A DNA stretch of 64,000 nucleotides from Microbacterium cremeum (GTDB lineage Bacteria; Actinomycetota; Actinomycetes; Actinomycetales; Microbacteriaceae). Both the position numbers and the translations under genes were made by a program. This document shows, in pieces, positions 46,088 through 54,234 of this stretch. The stretch covers positions 496,001 to 560,000 of the forward strand of contig NZ_CP063812.1 in the NCBI RefSeq assembly GCF_015277855.1. Direction: 5' to 3'. How positions within the stretch are numbered: the stretch's first letter is position 1; each line of letters begins with the position of its first letter. The notes beneath the pieces were generated by a model, which was not told the origin of the DNA, did not search any database, and saw only the letters and a program-made list of their open reading frames with translations.

Positions 46088-46306
46088 CGTTTCGTCTCGG
46101 TCGCTGCGCTCCCTCGCTCAACGACCGGGGGGTGGGGGGCCCGGTCGTTGAGCGAGCGAAGCGAGACGAAACGCGTCCCTGCCCCCGGTCGTTGAGCGAG
46201 CGAAGCGAGACGAAACGCGTCCCTGCCCCCGGTCGTTGAGCGAGCGAAGCGAGACGAAACGCGTCCCTGCCCCGGTCGTTGAGCGAGCGAAGCGAGACGA
46301 AACGCG
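46088..46306. repeat. Tandem array of the TCGTTGAGCGAGCGAAGCGA family
   Basis: One inverted copy (46088-46130) is followed by four direct copies beginning near 46143, 46187, 46231 and 46274, so the period is 44, 44 and 43 bp. Each direct unit reads GGTCGTTGAGCGAGCGAAGC then GAGACGAAACGCGT, with short CCCTGCCCC joints. The last unit ends at the stop codon of the F420-reductase-like gene. It separates two genes on the same strand. Confidence 0.95.
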
Positions 46307-46948
46307 TCAGGGCAGGCGGTTCGCCTTCGCCAGGTTGTCGCGCAGCTCGGCCGCGGTCTGGCGCGCGACGTAGGCGGGCCGGTCGCGCTCGAGACGCCAC
46401 GACTCGCTCAGCGGTCCGGCGCTCACGGTGTCGAAGCCGAGCGCGTCGTAGACGCCGGTGACGAACGCGAGCGCCTCGGCGTCGTCGCCCGCGGTGCCGA
46501 GGGCACGCCGATCCGGATCGCCCGCGGGCAGGCCGGTCGTGTTGATCTCGTCGGCATAGAGGTGGTTGAAGGCCTTGACGACCCTGGACGTCGGGAGGTG
46601 CTGCTGCAGCAGCTCGGACGTCGTGGTCTCCCCGCGGTCGAGCGCGTCGATGTGGCCGTCGCGCTCGAAGTAGTAGTTGTTGGTGTCGAGCACGATCTTG
46701 CCGGCGAGGGGTTCGACCGGCACGTCGTTCAGCGCCTTGAGCGGCACGGTGACCACCGCGATGTCGGCAGCCGCGGCCGCGTCGGAGGCCGTGGCGGCGG
46801 TGACCCGGGGGCCGAGTCCGGCGACGAGGTCCGTCAGGCTCTCGGGTCCGCGGGAGTTCGAGAGCACGACGTCGTAGCCGAGTCCCGAGAACGCCCGTGC
46901 GAGCGCGCTGCCGATGTGTCCTGCACCGATGATTCCGATCGTTGTCAT
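46307..46948 (-). CDS. NADPH-dependent F420 reductase-like NAD(P)-binding protein
   Basis: A 213-residue Rossmann protein beginning IGIIGAGHIGSALARAF, with NSRGPESL for the NADP phosphate and TVPLKALNDVPVEPLAGKIVLDTNNYY. This is the short F420H2:NADP oxidoreductase-like family, of which many members reduce other cofactors or substrates. ATG at 46948 was preferred over a TTG 12 bases upstream because it directly precedes the Rossmann strand. The stop codon is contributed by the sequence that ends the repeat array. Confidence 0.8.
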   Translation of the reverse strand: MTTIGIIGAGHIGSALARAFSGLGYDVVLSNSRGPESLTDLVAGLGPRVTAATASDAAAAADIAVVTVPLKALNDVPVEPLAGKIVLDTNNYYFERDGHIDALDRGETTTSELLQQHLPTSRVVKAFNHLYADEINTTGLPAGDPDRRALGTAGDDAEALAFVTGVYDALGFDTVSAGPLSESWRLERDRPAYVARQTAAELRDNLAKANRLP

Positions 46949-47294
46949 GGTGGGGCGCAACAGCGGCGGGGCACGCGGGTATTCCGTCGACGTCCTCCTG
47001 CGTGCGCTGAGCGCACCTCGAGGCCGGCGACGAACTGCTCTTCGAGCCCGAATTTCGTGCTGCGCATTAGTTCCTTCTCATGTGGCCTCGCGCCACAGCG
47101 CGGCCGGCACGCCGCCTGCACCGCCGGTAGTCGCGCCGCGATGTGCCGAACCGGGTTGCTTCCGCCTGTGAGGCGGGGCCCCCGGGCATCCCGACGCGTC
47201 CGGCTCGCAATGACTCCGGTCCGACTTGGCGGGCGGCGCCTCTCGCATCAGGCAGAAGGTCCGTCGCTCGACGCACAGGCCGGTTCCCTCGCCG
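46949..47294. other. Intergenic region with no recognisable gene
   Basis: About 350 bases between divergent genes. I see a short hairpin CGTGCGCTGAGCGCAC (47001-47016) and some less GC-rich sequence, but no credible ORF or RNA gene. Confidence 0.5.
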
Positions 47295-47324
47295 TTGACA
47301 ACGTTGTATTTGCAGGAATAGGGT
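47295..47324 (+). promoter_or_regulatory. Promoter and possible operator of the ThuA-like gene
   Basis: TTGACA (47295-47300) and TAGGGT (47319-47324) are spaced 18 bp, the best sigma-70-like promoter in the window. ACAACGTTGT (47298-47307) is a perfect palindrome overlapping the -35 box and could be a LacI-type operator. Confidence 0.65.
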
Positions 47325-47403
47325 CGGCGGCGACAGATATGTCGTCTAGCGCAACATATTATGCGCGGACGGATCGGGCCAACTCGAAGGGGAGAACGAC
47401 CGA

Positions 47404-48486
47404 ATGAACAGACACATCCGACGCGGGGTCATGGGCCTGGCGGCCACGAGTCTCGCTCTCGGCGTCGGCATCGCCGTCGCGCCGGCGCACGCCGAGGACG
47501 AGTACAAGGTGCTGGTGGTCGGGCAGACCCTCGGCTTCCGTCACTCGCACATCGACGACACCACGAATGCCATCATCGCCCTCGGCGAGGACAACGGCTT
47601 CACCGTCGACGTATGGGACAGCCGACAGCCCGAACTCACGCTGCCTTCCACGCCGTTCACGTCCGCGGAGGACCTCTCGCAGTACGCCACCGTCATCTTC
47701 GCGTCGCCCGTCGATGCGACGAACAACCTCGACCCGAACCGCCCGCGACTGCTCAACGACGCCGAGCTGAGTGCGTTCCAGGGCTACATCCGCTCGGGCG
47801 GCGGGTATGTCGGCCTGCACGCCGCGACCGACTCGATGCACACGGTGCCCTGGTACAGCGAACTCACCGGCGGCAGCGCGCGGTTCCGCAATCACCCCGC
47901 GCAGCAGACGGCGACGATGCGGGTCGAGAACCCCGGTCACCCGTCGACCGCCATGCTCCCGACCGAATGGGTGCGCTTCGACGAGTGGTACAACTTCACC
48001 GTCAATCCGCGTGAGGACGTGCACGTGCTCATCACGCTCGACGAGTCGACCTACAACCCGGGCTTCGGCGCGATGGGCGCCGACCATCCGATCGCCTGGT
48101 GCCACAACTTCGAGGGCGGACGCTCCTGGTACGAGGGCGCAGGCCACACCGACGCGTCATGGAGCGACCCGCTGTTCCTCGAGCACATCCTCGCCGGCAT
48201 CGAATGGACCGCGGGCGTCGTGACCGGCGGCGGCGACTGCGTGACGTTCCCCGAGGTCGACGGGATCGTCGCCGGGCTCGCCGGGGGATCGAACCGCGCC
48301 GGGAAGCTCTCGAGCGACGTCGCGGCGTACCTCGAGTCCGCCGAAGCGGCGGCGCTCGCCGGTGACCACGTCGCCGCGATCGAGACGCTCGAGCGGGCGT
48401 ACGGGAAGGCCCACGGCCTCCAGAACGCCACGCTGGTCGCGAAGATCGCCGACCTCATCGAGTGGCAGCAGGCGCTCGTGTCCTGA
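47404..48486 (+). CDS. Secreted ThuA-like domain protein with a C-terminal FIMAH-like domain
   Basis: A 360-residue exported protein. The signal peptide ends AHA at about residue 30. The ThuA/trehalose-utilisation domain (about 34-265) has GQTLGFRHSHIDDT, GGGYVGLHAATDSMHTVPWY and the later FDEWYNFTVNPREDVHVL. The last 60 residues (GKLSSDVAAYLESAEAAALAGD onward) look like a FIMAH helical domain. ThuA domains occur in pathways that oxidise and cleave sugars; an extracellular one with FIMAH probably acts on a polysaccharide. ATG follows AAGGGGAGA. Confidence 0.8.
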   Translation: MNRHIRRGVMGLAATSLALGVGIAVAPAHAEDEYKVLVVGQTLGFRHSHIDDTTNAIIALGEDNGFTVDVWDSRQPELTLPSTPFTSAEDLSQYATVIFASPVDATNNLDPNRPRLLNDAELSAFQGYIRSGGGYVGLHAATDSMHTVPWYSELTGGSARFRNHPAQQTATMRVENPGHPSTAMLPTEWVRFDEWYNFTVNPREDVHVLITLDESTYNPGFGAMGADHPIAWCHNFEGGRSWYEGAGHTDASWSDPLFLEHILAGIEWTAGVVTGGGDCVTFPEVDGIVAGLAGGSNRAGKLSSDVAAYLESAEAAALAGDHVAAIETLERAYGKAHGLQNATLVAKIADLIEWQQALVS

Positions 48487-48513
48487 CCTCCCGCACGTTC
48501 GCCGCGACCGCCG

Positions 48514-48549
48514 GATCGGCCACGTCCCCTCGTGGGGGCGTGGCCGATC
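48514..48549 (+). terminator. Hairpin terminator after the ThuA-like gene
   Basis: GATCGGCCACGTCCCC (48514-48529) pairs with GGGGGCGTGGCCGATC (48534-48549) at 15 of 16 positions with a 4-base loop, 28 bases after the stop codon. Confidence 0.75.
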
Positions 48550-48659
48550 TCGTGTACGGGCGGCGTCGTCGCGGCACCGCGATCTCGCCGCATGTCAGGT
48601 CAAGACATGCGATGAGGTGGTCCTGCTGTTCCTGCGGTCGGCCGGCCTCGGAGGCGCCG

Positions 48660-50087
48660 TCAAGGGGTGACGGCGGATGCCGCGCCCCGGCGTCGCCGCC
48701 TCTTCTTGCGGCTCCCGTTGGCCGGGGGCGTGATGGAGTGGCCGCGGGGGATCGCGATGCGCAGCGCCGCGGGCTCGACGCGCACGGTCACGTGCACCGC
48801 CTCGCCGAACTCGTCGCCGTCGAGCTGCACGGGGCGCGGCTCGCTCGTGCCGATGTCGATGCCTTCGCCGCGCGCATAGCGCACCGCGCTGTCGCGCGTA
48901 CGCAGCGAGAGGATGCGGCGCCCGGCGCGGAAGCGCCGCAGCACGCTGTTGTCCCATGCGACGCGACGCCACACCAGCAGCCACCCGAGCGGGCCCTTGG
49001 GCTGCACGATCACGATGTCCAGCTCGCCGTCCGACACGGACGCCTCGGGGATGAGTTCGAGCCCGGCCGGGAGCGACCCGCAGTTGGCGAACAGCACGCT
49101 CTGCACACGGGTCGAGTGCAGGCGGTGGCCGGGAAGCTCGTACATGACGCGGAACGGCTGCGCGCTGACCAATGACCGCGCGGCGCCGTCGACGTAGGCC
49201 ACCCACCCCACCGACTTCTTCAACTGGGGGTTGGTGTTGGCGATCATGGCGGCGTCGAGGCCCATCCCGCCCATCACGACGAACGCGTGCTCCTTGACCT
49301 CCCCGTCGGGGCGGCGCAGCCGCGCGAGCCCGACGTCGATGGCCTCGCGATCGCCGTCGAAGGTCGCCCGCACCATCTCCTCGGGGCCGTCGAGGGGCAG
49401 CTGCAGGTTGCGCGCGAGGAGGTTGCCGGTGCCGCTGGGCACGATCGTGAGCGGCACGTCGCTGCCCGTCATCGCCTCCGAGACCGCGCGGACCGTGCCG
49501 TCGCCGCCGGCCACGAGCACCGCGTCGACGCCCTCGTTGAGCGCCTGCCGCGTGACGTCGTCGCCGAGGTCGTCGACCGTGGTCTCGTAGAACAGCGGCT
49601 CCGACCAGCCGGCCTCGTCCGACAGGCGGGTCACCAGCCTGCGCAGCCGGGCGGCGTCGACCTTGATGGGGTTGTAGACGAGCGCGGCCTTCGGGTTCGG
49701 GCGCCCGGCATCCGTCAGCGGCTCGGTGCGTCCCGCCGCATCGACCCGGCGGGCTTCGCCGTGCTCGTCGTCGGCGGTGTCGGGCTCGACGTCCTCGGGT
49801 TCGCGGATCACCTGGTCGGGAGCGGCCGCCTCCTCGGGGTCGGGCGCGTCCGCCGACATCAGGCCCGCGTCGTCCGGGCCTTCGGTCGCGACCTCTGCCG
49901 CGGCATCCGGATCGCCCGTCTCGGCCGCGGCGCGCACCATATCGGCGTCGGACGGTGCCGGAGCGGCGGCCGATTCCCCGAGCTCCCCGGTCTCGGGACC
50001 GTCGGCGTACACCTCGTCGGCCGGGTGCGGCGGATCTTCCGCGCCCGGCCGGGAGTTCTCACGGTCAGGACCGGATGCCGCTGCCAT
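48660..50087 (-). CDS. Diacylglycerol kinase family lipid kinase with an acidic N-terminal extension
   Basis: A 475-residue protein. Residues about 135-460 are a DagK-catalytic-type kinase with AALVYNPIKVD, the nucleotide loop GGDGTVRAV (194-202), PSGTGNLLARNL and DGELDIVIV. The family phosphorylates diacylglycerol or related lipids. Residues 1-130 are rich in Asp, Glu, Ala and Pro and probably disordered; the tail SRKKRRRRRG is strongly basic. TAAGGT six bases before the ATG marks a leaderless start and supports the long N-terminus. Confidence 0.85.
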   Translation of the reverse strand: MAAASGPDRENSRPGAEDPPHPADEVYADGPETGELGESAAAPAPSDADMVRAAAETGDPDAAAEVATEGPDDAGLMSADAPDPEEAAAPDQVIREPEDVEPDTADDEHGEARRVDAAGRTEPLTDAGRPNPKAALVYNPIKVDAARLRRLVTRLSDEAGWSEPLFYETTVDDLGDDVTRQALNEGVDAVLVAGGDGTVRAVSEAMTGSDVPLTIVPSGTGNLLARNLQLPLDGPEEMVRATFDGDREAIDVGLARLRRPDGEVKEHAFVVMGGMGLDAAMIANTNPQLKKSVGWVAYVDGAARSLVSAQPFRVMYELPGHRLHSTRVQSVLFANCGSLPAGLELIPEASVSDGELDIVIVQPKGPLGWLLVWRRVAWDNSVLRRFRAGRRILSLRTRDSAVRYARGEGIDIGTSEPRPVQLDGDEFGEAVHVTVRVEPAALRIAIPRGHSITPPANGSRKKRRRRRGAASAVTP

Positions 50088-50093
50088 GGGACA

Positions 50094-50099
50094 ACCTTA
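50094..50099 (-). promoter_or_regulatory. -10 box for the leaderless lipid-kinase gene
   Basis: TAAGGT on the minus strand lies six bases upstream of the ATG at 50087, with no Shine-Dalgarno. Confidence 0.55.
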
Positions 50100-50127
50100 C
50101 GGCGCGACTCCGGCGTGCCGCCCGAAC

Positions 50128-50323
50128 CCGGCGGGCGACGGATGCCGCGCGCCCGTGCTCGCGGCCGCTTCAGGTGTCGCAACACGCGGGGTCGCGCGAT
50201 CGTTCCCGCGTGTTGCGGCACCCGAAGGTGTGGTGCCGCCGCTTCGGGTGTCGCGACACGCGGGGTCGCGCGATCGTTCCCGCGTGTTGCGCCACCCGAA
50301 GGAACCGGCGGGCGACGGATGCC
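50128..50323. repeat. Pair of palindromic elements G bracketed by 19-bp direct repeats
   Basis: Copy 1 pairs 50168-50190 with 50205-50227, and copy 2 pairs 50242-50264 with 50279-50301. Each is a 23-bp stem with two mismatches, core GCAACACGCGGG, around CGCGCGATCGTT. The two copies are nearly identical and 14 bp apart. CCGGCGGGCGACGGATGCC occurs exactly at 50128-50146 and again at 50305-50323, bracketing the pair. It lies between the divergent lipid-kinase and serS genes. Confidence 0.85.
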
Positions 50324-50380
50324 TCGACACGGCGCTCGCCGCCGACCCCGACGCCCGGATGCCGCATCACCGGGCGCGAC

Positions 50381-50386
50381 TAAGCT
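50381..50386 (+). promoter_or_regulatory. -10 box for leaderless serS
   Basis: TAAGCT ends six bases before the GTG at 50393 and no Shine-Dalgarno intervenes. Confidence 0.6.
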
Positions 50387-50392
50387 TGCAGG

Positions 50393-51658
50393 GTGATCGA
50401 TCCCGTGCTTCTTCGCGACAATCCCGAGCTGGTCAAGCGCTCGCAGGTGGCGCGCGGGGAGTCGCCCGACACCGTCGACGCCGCGCTCGAGGCGGATCGC
50501 GCGCGGCGCGCCGCCATCACGGCGTTCGAAGAGCTCCGCGCCGCGCAGAACGCTCACGGCAAGCGCGTCGCACAGGCTCCGAAAGAAGAGAAGGCGGTGC
50601 TCGTCGCCGAGGCGAAGGAGCTCAGCGAGCGGGTGAAGCAGGCCCAGCACGCGGTCACCGCGGCGGAAGAGGCATCCGACGCCGCCTTCGCCCGGATCGA
50701 GAACATCGTCATCGAGGGCGTGCCCGCGGGTGGCGAGGACGACTTCGTCACGCTGCGCACCCACGGCGAGAAGCCCGTGTTCGCGTTCGAACCCCGCGAC
50801 CACCTCGAACTCGGCGAGCTGCTCGGCGCGATCGACATGGAGCGCGGCACCAAGGTGTCGGGCAGCCGCTTCTACTTCCTCACCGGCATCGGCGCGCGTC
50901 TCGAGATCGCGCTCATGAACCTCGCGCTCGACCGCGCGCTGCAGGCCGGGTTCACCCCGCTCATCCCGCCGACGCTGGTGCGGCCGGAGGTCATGCGGGG
51001 CACCGGCTTCCTGGGACAGCATTCCGACGAGGTCTACCACCTCGAAGAAGACGACCTCTACCTCGTGGGCACGAGCGAGGTGCCGCTCGCCGGCTTCCAC
51101 ATGGGCGAGATCCTCGACCTGTCGCGGGGCCCGAAGCGCTACGCCGGATGGTCGACGTGCTATCGGCGCGAGGCCGGCTCGTACGGCAAAGACACCCGCG
51201 GCATCATCCGCGTGCACCAGTTCAACAAGCTCGAGATGTTCGTCTACACGGCACCCGAGGATGCCGAGGCCGAGCACCTGCGGCTCGTCGGGCTGCAGGA
51301 GCGCATGCTGCAGGACCTCGGTCTCAGCTACCGCGTGATCGACGTCGCCGCCGGCGACCTCGGGTCGAGCGCGGCCCGCAAGTACGACGTCGAGGCGTGG
51401 GTGCCGACGCAGAACGCCTATCGCGAGCTCACCTCGACGTCGAACTGCACGACCTACCAGGCGCGGCGGCTCGACATCCGTCACCGTCCCGACGGGGGAA
51501 GGACGCAGCCCGTCGCGACCCTCAACGGCACGCTCGCCACCACCCGCTGGATCGTGGCGATGCTCGAGACGCATCAGCGCGACGACGGATCCGTCCTCGT
51601 GCCGGAGGTGCTCCGGCCCTTCCTCGGCGGCCTCGAGATCATGGAGCCGATCGCGTGA
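50393..51658 (+). CDS. serS: Seryl-tRNA synthetase
   Basis: A 421-residue class II synthetase charging tRNA-Ser. The N-terminal coiled-coil arm (about 30-110) binds the long variable arm of tRNA-Ser. Motif 2 is [22 protein letters not shown] in outline, and motif 3 [15 protein letters not shown], with [10 protein letters not shown] before it. GTG start, leaderless. The HAD gene overlaps its stop by 4 bases, and two tRNA-Ser genes follow within about 4 kb. Confidence 0.97.
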   Translation: MIDPVLLRDNPELVKRSQVARGESPDTVDAALEADRARRAAITAFEELRAAQNAHGKRVAQAPKEEKAVLVAEAKELSERVKQAQHAVTAAEEASDAAFARIENIVIEGVPAGGEDDFVTLRTHGEKPVFAFEPRDHLELGELLGAIDMERGTKVSGSRFYFLTGIGARLEIALMNLALDRALQAGFTPLIPPTLVRPEVMRGTGFLGQHSDEVYHLEEDDLYLVGTSEVPLAGFHMGEILDLSRGPKRYAGWSTCYRREAGSYGKDTRGIIRVHQFNKLEMFVYTAPEDAEAEHLRLVGLQERMLQDLGLSYRVIDVAAGDLGSSAARKYDVEAWVPTQNAYRELTSTSNCTTYQARRLDIRHRPDGGRTQPVATLNGTLATTRWIVAMLETHQRDDGSVLVPEVLRPFLGGLEIMEPIA

Positions 51659-52587
51659 CGCCGGCTGCCGGGGACTCGTCCGCTGAGGCGCGCCTGCCCG
51701 ACACCGGCGAGGTCGACCTCGTCACGCCGGAAGCAGCGGCCGAAGTCGTCGAAGAGCTCGCACGCGAGACCGCCGCGGCGCCGACGGTCGTCGCGCGGCT
51801 GCTCATCGTGCTCGACATCGACGGCACGGTGCTGCTCGAAGACGAGTCGCTGAGCCCCGGCGTCGTCGAAGCGGTCGAGCACGCGCACCGCACCGGGCAC
51901 GAGGTGATGATCGCGACGGGGCGCAGCTGGGAGGGCACTCGCGGCATCCTGCGCGCGCTCGCCATCGCACCCGAGTTCGTGGTGTGCTCCAACGGGGCGG
52001 TCGTGCTCAAGCGGGTGGACCCCGACGACCTTCAGTACGAGCGGTGGCACGTCGAGACGTTCGATCCGCGCGAGGTGCTGACGCTGCTGCGTGGGCACCT
52101 TCCCGAGGCGCGCTACCTCGTCGAGCTCCCCGACGGCACCCGCCTCTACACCGAGCACCTCGACGACTGGAACCTCCTGCACGCCCGCAAGGTGCCCTTC
52201 GATGAGCTCGGCGCGCAGCGCGTGTGCCGCGTGGTCGTCGTCGCCCCCGAGCAGGAGGAGCAGGACTTCGTCGACCTGGTCGCGCGCATCGGCCTGCACC
52301 ACGTGTCGTACGCCGTCGGCTGGACCGCGTGGCTCGACATCGCTCCGCAGGGTGTCGACAAGGGCACCGGCCTCGACCGCGTGCGCACCGAGCTCGGCAT
52401 CGACCCCGCGCACGTGCTCGTGATCGGCGACGGACGCAACGACCTCGGCATGTTCCGCTGGGCGCTCGAGAACGGCGGCCGCGCGGTCGCGATGGAGCAG
52501 GGCCCGCAGGAGGTGCGGGATGCCGCGGGCGAGATCACCGCGTCGGTGCAGGCGGGCGGCGTCGCGGCCGTGCTTCGCGCTCTCTGA
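51655..52587 (+). CDS. HAD family hydrolase (Cof type)
   Basis: A 310-residue phosphatase. After about 48 Ala/Glu-rich residues come the nucleophile motif VLDIDGTVL (Asp54, Asp56), [11 protein letters not shown], and the C-terminal metal motif [15 protein letters not shown], with a Cof-type cap domain between. Such enzymes dephosphorylate small sugar or cofactor phosphates. The GTG start overlaps the serS stop (GTGA), and the frame upstream of it lies over serS, so this start is firm. The gene is commonly found after serS in actinobacteria by my recollection. Confidence 0.85.
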   Translation: MTPAAGDSSAEARLPDTGEVDLVTPEAAAEVVEELARETAAAPTVVARLLIVLDIDGTVLLEDESLSPGVVEAVEHAHRTGHEVMIATGRSWEGTRGILRALAIAPEFVVCSNGAVVLKRVDPDDLQYERWHVETFDPREVLTLLRGHLPEARYLVELPDGTRLYTEHLDDWNLLHARKVPFDELGAQRVCRVVVVAPEQEEQDFVDLVARIGLHHVSYAVGWTAWLDIAPQGVDKGTGLDRVRTELGIDPAHVLVIGDGRNDLGMFRWALENGGRAVAMEQGPQEVRDAAGEITASVQAGGVAAVLRAL

Positions 52588-52602
52588 CCGACCGGGGCGT
52601 TT

Positions 52603-52662
52603 CGTCTCGCTTCGCGGGTCCTGAGTAGCGACGAAGGAGCGTATCGAAGGGCGCTCAAAGCC
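52603..52662. repeat. Intergenic repeat related to the block in the epimerase gene
   Basis: GGCGTTTCGTCTCGCTTCGC is followed by GGGTCCTGAGTAGCG and GTATCGAAGGGCGCTC. The same blocks, in the same order, occur on the minus strand at 4019-4087. Here it lies in the gap after the HAD gene. Confidence 0.75.
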
Positions 52663-52752
52663 CGGGGTACGGTCGCTGAGCCCGAAGAAGCGCGCGCTCC
52701 GCGGCATCCGGTGCGCCTTTCAGAGCTTGCACAGCCGTGGTTGGAAGAATGG

Positions 52753-52776
52753 GCCGACAGTGCTGTCGGCTAGACT
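52753..52776 (+). promoter_or_regulatory. Promoter with inverted repeat before tRNA-Ser
   Basis: GCCGACAG and CTGTCGGC (52753-52770) form a perfect inverted repeat with a 2-base centre, immediately followed by TAGACT (52771-52776), a good -10 box 44 bases before the tRNA. The repeat occupies the -35 to -10 spacer, so it may be an operator. Confidence 0.5.
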
Positions 52777-52820
52777 CGACGCCTGTTCGACGGATGCCGC
52801 CCTCGCGGTGGGATCGGTCG

Positions 52821-52905
52821 GGAGGGTTGTCCGAGCGGCCGATGGAGCTGGTCTTGAAAACCAGTGGGCAGAGATGTCCCGTGGGTTCGAATCCCACACC
52901 CTCCG
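52821..52905 (+). tRNA. tRNA-Ser (anticodon UGA)
   Basis: The acceptor stem GGAGGGT/ACCCTCC with discriminator G, anticodon stem CTGGT/ACCAG with loop CTTGAAA (anticodon TGA at 52855-52857), a long variable arm and GGTTCGAATCC in the T arm. CCA is not encoded. It reads UCA and other UCN codons. Confidence 0.95.
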
Positions 52906-52956
52906 CAGACGGGCGCGAGGGGTGGACCGCGGGCAAGCATCCCCGAGAGGAACCGA

Positions 52957-54234
52957 GTGAGCGAGACGAGCAAGCGTGCGAGGCGTGGCCGCCGCACGGT
53001 GGCACGCCACGGTGAGCTCTCGTCCCCGCATCCGTTCGGGACGATCCTCAAGATCCTCGGCGTGATCGTCGCCGTCGTGCTCGTGTCAGGCGTCGGCGTC
53101 GCGTCGTACGCCGCGTACGATCTGGCCGCGAGCTTCGCCGATGGCGGCGTCGAACTCGAGGGACAGGGCACCGTCCCGCCCGACATCGGCGCGATCGAGG
53201 GCGGCGTCGACCTGCTGCTCGTCGGCACCGACGAGTGCGAGCCCGAGTACGCATCGATCTTCGGCGACCGCTGCAAGGGTCCGGACTCCGAGGGTCAGCT
53301 CAACGACGTGAACATGCTCGTGCACATCGCCGACAACCCGCGGCGCGTCACGGTCGTGTCGTTCCCCCGCGACCTCATGATCCCGCTGCCGTCGTGCACG
53401 CGCGAAGACGGTTCGGTCAGCCCCGAGACCTTCAAGTCGCAGATCAACGAGGCCTGGGGTCGTGGCGGCCTGTCGTGCGTCGCGAAGACGGTCTCCGACC
53501 TCAGCGGCGAGAACATCCCGTTCGCGGCGAAGGTCAGCTTCGGCAACGTCATCAACATCACAGAAGCGATCGGCGGCGTCGACGTCTGCATCGGCAACGG
53601 CGGCATCCGCGACCCCCACACGGGCATCAACTGGGGCCCCGGGCCGAAGACGATCTCGGGGGTCGAGGCACTCCAGTTCCTCCGTACGCGCCACGGTCTC
53701 GAGAACGGCAGCGACCTCGCACGCATCTCGAACCAGCAGCAGTACATGTCGAGCCTGGCCCGCAAGCTCGTGAGCGAAGAGGTCCTGTCGGATCCCGCGG
53801 CGCTGTACCGGCTCGCGACGACGGCCGTCGACAACATCACGCCGAGCCAGTCGCTTGCCAACGCCTCGACGCTCGTGCAGATCGCGATGGCCGTGCGGGG
53901 CGTGCCGTTCGAAGACATCAACTTCGTCCAGTACCCGGTGCTCACCGACCCGGCCGACGAGAACCGCGTCGTGCCGAACTACGTGCTCGCCGACAAGCTC
54001 TGGGCCGCGCTCGCCGCGAACGAGCCCATCGAGCTGACCAACGATCAGAACAAGACGGGCGGCGTCGTGACGGTCGACCCGCAGCCGACCGAGGAGCCGG
54101 TCGAGACCGCGCCGGATCCGTCCGCGACGGGCACCCCGGCGCCGACCGAGACGGCCGTGCCGCTCGACGACATCCCCGGCCAGTCCGCCGCCGACCAGAC
54201 CTGCTCGGCCGGAAACCTCAGGGCCAACGGCTGA
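52957..54234 (+). CDS. LytR-CpsA-Psr (LCP) family cell-wall ligase, first of a pair
   Basis: A 425-residue membrane-anchored protein: a basic cytoplasmic tail, one helix (about 29-54), then the LCP domain with the polyprenyl-phosphate-binding blocks VVSFPRDLMIPLP, GGVDVCIG and LQFLRTRH (arginines). The family transfers wall polymers from lipid carrier to peptidoglycan. The tail after about 370 is Pro/Thr/Glu-rich. Six cysteines are spread over the outer domain. GTG with GAGAGGAA was chosen as start; the next gene starts on its stop codon. Confidence 0.93.
   Translation: MSETSKRARRGRRTVARHGELSSPHPFGTILKILGVIVAVVLVSGVGVASYAAYDLAASFADGGVELEGQGTVPPDIGAIEGGVDLLLVGTDECEPEYASIFGDRCKGPDSEGQLNDVNMLVHIADNPRRVTVVSFPRDLMIPLPSCTREDGSVSPETFKSQINEAWGRGGLSCVAKTVSDLSGENIPFAAKVSFGNVINITEAIGGVDVCIGNGGIRDPHTGINWGPGPKTISGVEALQFLRTRHGLENGSDLARISNQQQYMSSLARKLVSEEVLSDPAALYRLATTAVDNITPSQSLANASTLVQIAMAVRGVPFEDINFVQYPVLTDPADENRVVPNYVLADKLWAALAANEPIELTNDQNKTGGVVTVDPQPTEEPVETAPDPSATGTPAPTETAVPLDDIPGQSAADQTCSAGNLRANG

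Noticed and set aside
46141..46306. Possible CRISPR array (regular 44-bp period)
   Set aside because: The units are identical almost end to end, with only short CCCTGCCCC joints and no unique spacers; no cas gene is near. It is a tandem repeat.
47347..47366. GCGCA/TGCGC inverted repeat before the ThuA-like gene
   Set aside because: Only 5-bp arms with an asymmetric centre; likely chance at this base composition.
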